A program made the position numbers and the translations under genes. Below the pieces are notes generated by a model. The model was not told where the DNA came from and did not search any database. It saw only the letters and a list, made by a program, of their open reading frames with translations. This document shows positions 17,092 to 24,726 of a stretch of 64,000 nt of DNA, one piece after another. Origin of the DNA: Flavobacteriaceae bacterium (GTDB lineage: Bacteria; Bacteroidota; Bacteroidia; Flavobacteriales; Flavobacteriaceae). The stretch spans positions 37,224 through 101,223 of the forward strand of contig JAFMLE010000005.1 in assembly GCA_017852395.1 (NCBI GenBank), written 5' to 3'. Position 1 is the stretch's first letter; every line of letters starts with the position of its first letter.

Positions 17092-18894
17092 CTAATTGGT
17101 CGTATTCTTTTGAAATGCTTCAAAAAACAACTTTGCTTTTTTGGGACCCACCACCGCGGTCAATTCTTCTGGAGTAGCTTCTTTGATGCGTTTGAGGGAT
17201 TTGAAGACTTTGAGCAATTGTGCGCGTGTTTTTGGTCCAATACCTTGAATCTGATCCAACTCAGAAACCAACGCGCTTTTGCTCCGTTTGTTTCGGTGAA
17301 AACTGATGCCAAAACGATGGGCTTCATTGCGCAACTGTTGAATCACTTTGAGGGTTTCGGATTTTTTGTCCAAGTAGAGCGGTATGGGGTCGTTGGGGAA
17401 AAAAAGTTCTTCTAATCGTTTTGCAATCCCTATGATGGCTATTTTCCCCCGAAGTTCTAGTGCATCTAAGCTTTTGAGGGCCGCTGAGAGCTGTCCTTTT
17501 CCACCATCAATAACAATAAGCTGCGGTAGGGGCTGTGCTTCGTCGCGCAAGCGTTTGTACCGGCGGTAGACCACCTCCTCCATAGAAGCAAAATCATCGG
17601 GACCTACTACGGTTTTGATGTTATAGTGACGGTATTCTTTTTTGCTTGGTTTGCCGTTTCTAAAGACAACACATGCTGCCACAGGATTGGTTCCTTGTAT
17701 GTTAGAATTGTCAAAACACTCGATATGTTGCGGCGCTACTGCAAGTCTCAAGTCGCTTTTGATCTGGTTAACGATCCGCTTTTCGTGGCGTTCTGGATCT
17801 ACAATTTTGATTTGCTTAAAACGCTCCATCCTAAAATATTTGGCATTGCGAAGTGACAGGTCAATGAGGGCTTTTTTATCACCTATTTTGGGTTGAAGGA
17901 TTTCGAGGTCGGTGTTGATTTTTAACGGAATATTGGTGTAGACCGTGGGGGAAATTGAGTCAAAGCGCTGTCGGATCTCAATCAAGGCCAAAGCCAATAG
18001 TTGGGCGTCTGTTTCGTCGAGTTTCTTTTTGATTTCTAGGGTATGCGATCTTATAATGGCTCCGTGTGCTATTTGTAAAAAATTGATATAGCCATAAGTT
18101 TCATCCGAAAAAACAGTAAATACATCTACGTTGTCTATTTTGGCGTTTACTACAGTGGTTTTTGCTTGATAATTTTCAAGGATGTTTATTTTTTCTTTGA
18201 TAAGCTGGGCGGCCTCAAACTCCATTGCCTCGGCGTGTTGCACCATTTTTTCTTTAAAAAGTTTAAGGGCGTTTTTAAAATTTCCTTTGATGATTTGACG
18301 AATTACTTGCAGGTTGTTGTTGTATTCGTCAGTTGCCATTTTGCCAACGCAGGGAGCCGCACAATTCCCTAGATGGTACTCGAGACATACTTTATATTTT
18401 TGTCTTGCGATTTTTTCTTGAGACAAATCGTACTTACAGGTTCTCAACGGATAGAGGGCCTTGATCAAGTCTAACAAGGCGCGTACGGTCTTGACGCTAG
18501 TAAACGGACCAAAATATTCTGAACCGTCACGGATCATTTTGCGGGTAAGAAAAATGCGCGGAAATGCTTCGTTTTTGATGCACAACCAAGGGTAAGTTTT
18601 GTCATCTTTGAGCATCACATTGTAACGAGGCTGGTAGGTTTTGATCAGGTTATTTTCCAACAACAGGGCGTCCATCTCTGAGCTAACTACAATGTGCTTG
18701 ATCCGTGAGATTTTTTTGACAAGCAATCGGGTCCGGTTGTGATCGTGGGTTTTTGTAAAATAAGAACGGACTCTTTTTTTGAGGTTTTTGGCCTTGCCTA
18801 CATACAACAATTTTTCTTCTGTATCATAAAATTGATATACGCCTGCACTGGCAGGAAGGGTTTTGATTTGAATCTCAAGGCTCGGTGTTTTCAC
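17092..18894 (-). CDS. uvrC: excinuclease ABC subunit C
   Basis: A 600-residue nuclease that makes both incisions in nucleotide excision repair. In order: GIY-YIG domain (SAGVYQFYDTEEKLLYVGKA, residues 15-34), a Cys-rich region (CKYDL, CLEYHLGNCAAPC), UVR motif (AMEFEAAQLIKEKINILE), RNase H-like endonuclease domain (ECFDNSNIQGTNPVAACVVF) and C-terminal helix-hairpin-helix (QIQGIGPKTRAQLLKVF). Length is normal. The start is GTG at 18894. An AT-rich 13-bp dyad lies directly upstream. Confidence 0.97.
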   Translation of the reverse strand: MKTPSLEIQIKTLPASAGVYQFYDTEEKLLYVGKAKNLKKRVRSYFTKTHDHNRTRLLVKKISRIKHIVVSSEMDALLLENNLIKTYQPRYNVMLKDDKTYPWLCIKNEAFPRIFLTRKMIRDGSEYFGPFTSVKTVRALLDLIKALYPLRTCKYDLSQEKIARQKYKVCLEYHLGNCAAPCVGKMATDEYNNNLQVIRQIIKGNFKNALKLFKEKMVQHAEAMEFEAAQLIKEKINILENYQAKTTVVNAKIDNVDVFTVFSDETYGYINFLQIAHGAIIRSHTLEIKKKLDETDAQLLALALIEIRQRFDSISPTVYTNIPLKINTDLEILQPKIGDKKALIDLSLRNAKYFRMERFKQIKIVDPERHEKRIVNQIKSDLRLAVAPQHIECFDNSNIQGTNPVAACVVFRNGKPSKKEYRHYNIKTVVGPDDFASMEEVVYRRYKRLRDEAQPLPQLIVIDGGKGQLSAALKSLDALELRGKIAIIGIAKRLEELFFPNDPIPLYLDKKSETLKVIQQLRNEAHRFGISFHRNKRSKSALVSELDQIQGIGPKTRAQLLKVFKSLKRIKEATPEELTAVVGPKKAKLFFEAFQKNTTN

Positions 18895-18976
18895 ACGTTA
18901 AAAATACTGTATTTATAAGTCTAATAAAATTTTAACTCCCTATGGGAGATTGAAATAAAGCGTACCTTGTTGGCGA

Positions 18977-19549
18977 ATGACAAAAAAATCATCCCTTCGA
19001 CAAACCTATGGTGCGCTGCGTGCCACCTATAGTTCGGAGCAACTACAAGAAAAAAGTATTGCCCTGGCCAATCAATGTCTCAAACTCCCCATCTGGAAGG
19101 GCAAATATTACCATTTGTTTTTGACCAGTTCGACCCAACCTGAAGTAGATACCGAACCTTTGCTGGCCATACTCCAATCAAAAGACAAGGAAATCATTGT
19201 TCCTAAGGTCGAAGATTCAAACAACTTGAGTCATTATCTGCTCACCGACAGTACGCTGTTAAAAACAAATCGATGGGGTATTCCGGAGCCACAAGAGGGT
19301 ATCGTGGTGTCTCCGTCTATTATCAATGTTATTTTTGTTCCGTTATTCATATTTGATTTACAAGGGCATCGTGTAGGCTATGGCAAAGGATATTATGACC
19401 GCTTTTTGTCAAAATGTCCAAAAGAAACTATAAAGGTAGGGTTATCGTTTTTTGAACCCATCCCAGAGATTGAAGATCGGACCACTTTTGATGTCCCGCT
19501 CGATTTTGGGGTTACGCCTGAGGGGACGTTTTGTTTTGGGGGGCAGTAG
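18977..19549 (+). CDS. 5-formyltetrahydrofolate cyclo-ligase
   Basis: A 190-residue cytoplasmic enzyme (MTHFS/YgfA/Fau family) turning 5-formyl-THF into 5,10-methenyl-THF with ATP. The substrate segment reads SSTQPEVDTEPLL, and the ATP-binding glycine motif is RVGYGKGYYDRFL near residues 132-144. Length is normal. It is divergent from uvrC (82 bp) and its 3' end overlaps that of convergent lspA by 38 bp. Confidence 0.94.
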   Translation: MTKKSSLRQTYGALRATYSSEQLQEKSIALANQCLKLPIWKGKYYHLFLTSSTQPEVDTEPLLAILQSKDKEIIVPKVEDSNNLSHYLLTDSTLLKTNRWGIPEPQEGIVVSPSIINVIFVPLFIFDLQGHRVGYGKGYYDRFLSKCPKETIKVGLSFFEPIPEIEDRTTFDVPLDFGVTPEGTFCFGGQ

Positions 19550-20198
19550 GTCCAAAGATTTTTTTATTGAAAAAAACTAAAACTCCAACGCCAATACTAA
19601 TGGCCGTGTCTGCTATGTTGAATATATATTCGAAAAATAAATAGGGCTCTCCCCCGACAAAAGGCATCCATTGGGGCCACGTCCATTCGACTAGTGGAAA
19701 TTGAAGCATGTCTACCACATGTCCATAGAACAGCGGCGCATAGCCCTCGCCTGCTGCCGCCCATGTAGCAACCTGTCCATAACTGTGGGTAAATAAAACG
19801 CCATAAAAAACCGAATCGATAATGTTGCCCAACGCTCCGGCAAAAATCAAACACAAAGCCCATCGCAATAAAACAGGCCCCTTATTTTTGAAAGTGTCAT
19901 AAGCCCAATAACCAAGCCCTACAATGGCCACCAAGCGAAATAAGGTGAGTACCAATTTTGCAGTTTGATCCGAAATAAAAGGGATGATGTCGTTGAGCCG
20001 TGCCCCCATTGCCATTCCTTTGTTTTCGACAAACAGTAATTTAAAAAAACCCCAGTCCAGAAGGGCATCACCGCCATATACGGTCAAAGGATGGTTTAGT
20101 TTTATATACATCTTTACCCCCTGATCGATGAGCAAAACCATTAGGACAATCAACAAGGCTCCTAAGTGGTTAAGTGGCTTAAATTTGATGTGTGGCAC
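19512..20198 (-). CDS. lspA: lipoprotein signal peptidase (signal peptidase II)
   Basis: A 228-residue inner-membrane aspartyl protease that removes signal peptides of prolipoproteins; the window itself encodes several lipoproteins it would process. Four membrane helices are visible. Family motifs: VENKGMAMG, GALGNIIDSVFYG with the first catalytic Asp, and FEYIFNIADTAISIG with the second. About 30 extra residues (THSYGQVATWAAAG) lie after the first Asp, making the protein longer than the E. coli enzyme (164 residues); I believe this is common in Bacteroidota. Start is GTG. Confidence 0.95.
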   Translation of the reverse strand: MPHIKFKPLNHLGALLIVLMVLLIDQGVKMYIKLNHPLTVYGGDALLDWGFFKLLFVENKGMAMGARLNDIIPFISDQTAKLVLTLFRLVAIVGLGYWAYDTFKNKGPVLLRWALCLIFAGALGNIIDSVFYGVLFTHSYGQVATWAAAGEGYAPLFYGHVVDMLQFPLVEWTWPQWMPFVGGEPYLFFEYIFNIADTAISIGVGVLVFFNKKIFGPTAPQNKTSPQA

Positions 20199-20236
20199 GA
20201 TGCTAACGCTTTTAAGAGTGTAAATTTAGAAAAATA

Positions 20237-20830
20237 TCATTGGGCGACACAACGAATCGCCCCGCGTTGGCTGCCAATTTGCAAAAAAGGTCCTTCTTGG
20301 GTTAGAGGGCAATTGGCCTGCAGATTCGCTGGGCTGCTAATTTGGAGCGTTAAATCATTGACATCAAGGACAATTTCAGCGTCTTGGGTTTGGATTTTTC
20401 CGGGGCCAGACCAATTTTTCAAAAGGCATTGTCCCCCTTGTTGAACCACATCTATTTCAATTAAATGTCCCTCTAAAGAAAGGCGGGCATCATTTACAAC
20501 CAATCGCAAACTTTGGTTCGCGGGGATTTTTAGGGTAATCGAGGTCGCAAAAAATTTATGGGCCCCAAGTTTATCATTAGGGCTTTGAAAGTCGGGCATT
20601 TCTTGTTCTTTTAAAAAAAGTACCCCCTCAGAAACGGTGCTATGAAGTTGCAATGCTCGGGCATATTCGCCCTCTGTTTGATAAACCGCCTCGACAACTT
20701 TAAGATTTTCATCTCCAATTATCTTGATGGTTCCTGCATAGGGGAAGTCTGCAAAGACTTGTCTTTGTGCTTGACCAGGCCAGGTAAGGAACTGTTGCTG
20801 CTGTGCCCCAAGAAAAAGGCTGATACTCAA
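20237..20830 (-). CDS. unknown exported beta-rich protein
   Basis: I do not recognise this protein of about 197-206 residues. From the only standard start (TTG 20830) it begins MSISLFLGAQQQQF, too short for a proper signal peptide. In the same frame the DNA is open upstream, and from an ATT at 20857 the protein would begin with two Arg followed by a long hydrophobic stretch, a textbook signal peptide. The ATT overlaps the stop of the upstream gene (TAATT). The body has alternating polar/hydrophobic strands (ATSITLKIPANQSLRLVV, EIVLDVNDLTLQI), like head-domain adhesin-type beta proteins. Lies between lspA and a dksA-like gene. Confidence 0.7.
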   Translation of the reverse strand: MSISLFLGAQQQQFLTWPGQAQRQVFADFPYAGTIKIIGDENLKVVEAVYQTEGEYARALQLHSTVSEGVLFLKEQEMPDFQSPNDKLGAHKFFATSITLKIPANQSLRLVVNDARLSLEGHLIEIDVVQQGGQCLLKNWSGPGKIQTQDAEIVLDVNDLTLQISSPANLQANCPLTQEGPFLQIGSQRGAIRCVAQ

Positions 20831-20856
20831 AAACAGTCCTTGTAAAACGCGTCGAA

Positions 20857-21240
20857 TTATTTCTGCATGTTTTTTGCCTCAATGCTCAAAGTGGCATGGG
20901 GCACAAGAAACAATCGTTGTTTGTTGATCAGGTTGCCGGTAACTCTACAAATCCCGTAGGTTTTGTTTTCGATACGTACCAACGCATTTTTCAAATCGCG
21001 GATAAATTTTTCTTGCCGTAGTGCCAGCTGCGTATTGGCTTCTTTGGACATGGTTTCCGAACCCTCTTCAAATGCTTTAAAGGTGGGTGCTGTGTCATCC
21101 GTCCCGTTGTTGCCGTCGTTCATGTAAGCACTTCGTAACAATTGGAGGTCGGCTTTGGCCTTGGCGATCTTTTCTTCAATCAATACTCTAAACTCCTCTA
21201 GGTCTTTGTCTGAGTATCTTACTTTCATATCCTCTGCCAT
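20857..21240 (-). CDS. TraR/DksA-family protein with degenerate zinc finger
   Basis: A 127-residue coiled-coil protein of the TraR/DksA family, which binds the secondary channel of RNA polymerase. Residues 8-85 form the charged coiled coil (YSDKDLEEFRVLIEEK, ANTQLALRQEKFIRDLKNAL), and the C-terminal globular part reads ENKTYGICRVTGNLI and LVPHATLSIEAK. The family's four zinc cysteines are reduced to one, so the finger cannot bind zinc in the normal way. It starts one base after the ileS stop and is probably co-transcribed with ileS. Confidence 0.92.
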   Translation of the reverse strand: MAEDMKVRYSDKDLEEFRVLIEEKIAKAKADLQLLRSAYMNDGNNGTDDTAPTFKAFEEGSETMSKEANTQLALRQEKFIRDLKNALVRIENKTYGICRVTGNLINKQRLFLVPHATLSIEAKNMQK

Positions 21241-21241
21241 A

Positions 21242-24200
21242 TCAATTCGTATTTATGGTTATTTGTATCTGTTCTTCATTTAGGGCTATGGAATGCCCTT
21301 CATCTAATGACTCTTTATACTCTATCACAGTCGCTAAAATCTCGGACATGATATAGTCTCGATTGGTTTCAACAGCCTGTTTGACTAGAGTCGTTGTGGT
21401 CATGGCAACCGTTATTTTGTCGGTTACTTCGAGTCCAGAGTCTTTTCTAAGGTTTTGGACTTTATTAATCAATTCACGTGCCAACCCTTCTTGGATCAAA
21501 GTATCTGTTAGGGTAATGTCAAGGGCCACGGTTATTCCGTTGCTGTTGGCAACTTGCCACCCTTCGATGTCTTTAGATCCGATCTGAACATCATCGGTTC
21601 CTAAAATAATATTTTTTTCATTAATGTAAAGCGAAATTGCAGATCCTGCTTCGAGCTTTTTAATTTGCTCGTTGTTGAGTTGCTTAATGGCTTCTACCAC
21701 TGCTTTTAGGTCTTTACCAAAACGCGGTCCGAGGGTTTTGAAATTGGGCTTGATTTCTTTGACCAATATACTGCTGGCATCGTCAATTAGGACGACCTCT
21801 TTGACGTTGATCTCAGAACACAGTAACGGCATAATTTCTGTCAATGCCTCTTTTTCTTGTGGGCTGTGCACAGGGATCATGATTTTTTGAAGCGGCTGGC
21901 GCACTTTTATTCGCTCTTTTTTACGCAATGAAAGGGCCAACGAAGTAATGATTCGTGCTTTGTTAATTCGGGTTTCGAGCTCGGCATTGTCGTATTGGGG
22001 TTTGCTTTTTGGAAAATCCGATAGGTGAACTGACTCAAAAGGTTCTATTTGCGTTGCATCAACCAAATCTTTGTAAAGAGCATCGGCATAAAATGGCGCA
22101 ATGGGTGCGCTGAGTTTTGATACCGTCAAAAGGCATTCAAAAAGGGTTTGATATGCTGCAATTTTGTCAGGGCCATAGCTTCCTTTCCAGAAACGGCGAC
22201 GGGATAGGCGCACATACCAGTTGCTCAGACGCTCTTGTACAAAGTCAGAAATTGCACGTGCTGCTTTGGTAGGCTCATAATCGATATAGGCTGCGTCAAC
22301 CTCAGACACCAAACCATTGAGTTCGGAAAGGATCCATTGGTCAAGTTCTGTTCGATCTTTTAAAGGGATGGCTTCTTCTTGATGGGTAAAGGCGTCTATA
22401 TTGGCGTATAAACTGAAAAAAGAGTAGGTGTTGTATAGGGTTCCGAAAAACTTACGTTGGACTTCTGCAATGCCTTCGGGGTCAAATTTTAGATTGTCCC
22501 AGGGATTCGCATTGGCAATCATATACCAACGCGTGGCGTCGGGCCCATATTGGTCTAATATTTGGAATGGATCAACTGCATTACCGAGTCGTTTGGACAT
22601 TTTTTGCCCTTGTTTGTCCAATACTAGACCGTTAGAAACAACGTTTTTGTAAGCCTGATTATCAAAAACCAAGGTTGCAATCGCGTGGAGGGTATAAAAC
22701 CACCCTCGCGTTTGATCTACGCCTTCTGCAATGTAATCTGCCGGAAAATGACTCCCTTGATCAATTTTTTCTCGATTTTCAAATGGGTAATGCCACTGTG
22801 CATAGGGCATCGATCCAGAATCAAACCATACGTCAATCAAGTCTGTTTCGCGATATAGAGGGGTTTTACCGTCTTCAGCAACCAAAATTATTTGGTCAAC
22901 GGTGTCTTTGTGCAGGTCGATCTTGTCATAGTTGGCTGTGCTCATATCTCCAACGACAAATCCTTCGAAAGGATTATGCTCTTGTACGCCGGCAGCAATG
23001 GCTTTTTGTATTTCTTCTACAAAATCCTCCATAGAGCCGATGATTTTTTCGGTTTGGCCATCTTCAGAACGCCAAATGGGTAGGGGTATTCCCCAAAAAC
23101 GGGAGCGGGACAAATTCCAATCGTTGGCATTGGAGAGCCAGTTTCCAAAACGTCCTTCACCAGTAGCTTTGGGTTTCCAGTTGATTTCTTTATTTAAAGA
23201 CACCATACGGTCTTTGACCTCGGTGACTTTGATGAACCAAGAGTCTAATGGGTAATACAATATTGGCTTGTCGGTTCGCCAACAGTTGGGATAGGAGTGA
23301 ACGTATTTTTCTACCTTAAAGGCTTTGTTTTCTTCTTTTAGCCGAATGGCAATTTCGACATCAACAGAGCGGTCAGGTGCCTGTCCATCTGGATAGTATT
23401 CGTTTTTGACGTATTGCCCGCCTAAAGACCCAACCTCTTTTCTAAAACGTCCTTGAAGATCAACCAAAGGAACGGGATTGTTGTTTTCGTCCAAAACCAA
23501 GAGCGGAGGAACTTCGGGTTTGGCTTCTTTGGCGGCTCTAGCATCATCGGCGCCAAAGGTTGGTGCGGTATGTACAATTCCTGTACCGTCTTCGGTGGTG
23601 ACAAAGTCACCTAAAATTACACGAAATGCATTCTGAGGGTTGGTCAATGGTAGTGGTGCTTCATCCCATAACTGCTCATAGGTAATGCCCTCTAGGGCTT
23701 CACCTAAAATTTCTTCGCCCAACCAGTAGGGAATTTTTTTGTCCTCTGGTTGAAAGTCTTTGAGCGATTGATGGGCGTCCACTTCGAAATATTTACTGCC
23801 AAATTGTTTGGCTACCAAAGCCTTTGCAATCAAGACTCGTATTGGCTCAAAAGTGTATTGGTTGTAGGTGTGAATTTCTACATACGTGATTTTGGGCCCA
23901 ACCGTCAGGGCTGTGTTTGATGGGAGTGTCCAAGGTGTGGTTGTCCATGCCAAAATATACAGTGGTGCCTCATTTTGTAATGCCTTCGGAAGGGTTTCTC
24001 GATGGGTTTTAAATTGGGCCGTAACAGTGGTATCGGTGACATCTTGATAGGTTCCGGGTTGATTGAGTTCGTGTGAGCTTAGCCCTGTCCCTGCTTTTGG
24101 CGAATAGGGTTGAATGGTGTACCCTTTGTAGAGCAAGCCTTTGTTGTAGATCTGTTCTAAAAGCCACCAGACGCTTTCGATGTATTTGGGTTCATAAGTA

Positions 24201-24646
24201 ACATAGGGGTCGTCCATGTCCACCCAATAGCCGATTCGTTCGGTAAGTCGGTTCCAAATATCGGTGTAACGCATCACTGCCGTTTTGCAGGCTTGGTTGT
24301 ATTCGGATATAGAAATTGATTTTCCAATTTCGTCTTTGGTAATCCCCAATTCTTTTTCGACCCCCAACTCTACAGGCAGTCCATGGGTGTCCCATCCTGC
24401 TTTGCGTTTTACTTGGAAGCCTTTTTGTGTTTTGTAGCGACAAAAAATGTCTTTGATTGCACGTGCCATGACATGGTGAATCCCTGGCAGGCCGTTGGCC
24501 GAAGGAGGCCCTTCGTAAAAAATAAAAGGGGGGTTGCCCTCTCGATTGGAAATGGTCTTTTGGAAAATCGATTGTTGGTTCCAAACGGCTAAGACCTCTT
24601 CTGAGATTTTAGATAAGTTCAAACCTTTGTATTCCTTGAAAGCCAT
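21242..24646 (-). CDS. ileS: isoleucyl-tRNA synthetase
   Basis: A 1134-residue class I synthetase. The HIGH-type signature is in PPSANGLPGIHHVMARAI, the KMSKS-type loop is KMSKRLGNAVDP, and between them lies the CP1 editing domain (AWTTTPWTLPSNTALTVG and the GTGIVHTAPTFGADD loop). Anticodon-binding domain follows, with a long C-terminal extension lacking the four-cysteine zinc motif of E. coli IleS. The length and the motif spelling point to the eukaryote-like IleS clade, some members of which resist mupirocin; that trait is inference here. Confidence 0.97.
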   Translation of the reverse strand: MAFKEYKGLNLSKISEEVLAVWNQQSIFQKTISNREGNPPFIFYEGPPSANGLPGIHHVMARAIKDIFCRYKTQKGFQVKRKAGWDTHGLPVELGVEKELGITKDEIGKSISISEYNQACKTAVMRYTDIWNRLTERIGYWVDMDDPYVTYEPKYIESVWWLLEQIYNKGLLYKGYTIQPYSPKAGTGLSSHELNQPGTYQDVTDTTVTAQFKTHRETLPKALQNEAPLYILAWTTTPWTLPSNTALTVGPKITYVEIHTYNQYTFEPIRVLIAKALVAKQFGSKYFEVDAHQSLKDFQPEDKKIPYWLGEEILGEALEGITYEQLWDEAPLPLTNPQNAFRVILGDFVTTEDGTGIVHTAPTFGADDARAAKEAKPEVPPLLVLDENNNPVPLVDLQGRFRKEVGSLGGQYVKNEYYPDGQAPDRSVDVEIAIRLKEENKAFKVEKYVHSYPNCWRTDKPILYYPLDSWFIKVTEVKDRMVSLNKEINWKPKATGEGRFGNWLSNANDWNLSRSRFWGIPLPIWRSEDGQTEKIIGSMEDFVEEIQKAIAAGVQEHNPFEGFVVGDMSTANYDKIDLHKDTVDQIILVAEDGKTPLYRETDLIDVWFDSGSMPYAQWHYPFENREKIDQGSHFPADYIAEGVDQTRGWFYTLHAIATLVFDNQAYKNVVSNGLVLDKQGQKMSKRLGNAVDPFQILDQYGPDATRWYMIANANPWDNLKFDPEGIAEVQRKFFGTLYNTYSFFSLYANIDAFTHQEEAIPLKDRTELDQWILSELNGLVSEVDAAYIDYEPTKAARAISDFVQERLSNWYVRLSRRRFWKGSYGPDKIAAYQTLFECLLTVSKLSAPIAPFYADALYKDLVDATQIEPFESVHLSDFPKSKPQYDNAELETRINKARIITSLALSLRKKERIKVRQPLQKIMIPVHSPQEKEALTEIMPLLCSEINVKEVVLIDDASSILVKEIKPNFKTLGPRFGKDLKAVVEAIKQLNNEQIKKLEAGSAISLYINEKNIILGTDDVQIGSKDIEGWQVANSNGITVALDITLTDTLIQEGLARELINKVQNLRKDSGLEVTDKITVAMTTTTLVKQAVETNRDYIMSEILATVIEYKESLDEGHSIALNEEQIQITINTN

Positions 24647-24726
24647 GCTGTTATGTGCTTTTTCTAAAGTTGCGAAAATAAGAATTTTACAGCAACCAAA
24701 GGCCTGTATTTCATATAAAATAAATA

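Noticed and set aside
16996..17415. 139-codon plus-strand frame under uvrC
   Set aside because: It is antisense to the conserved C-terminal part of uvrC and has no family resemblance. The 157-bp gap beside it holds only a promoter element.
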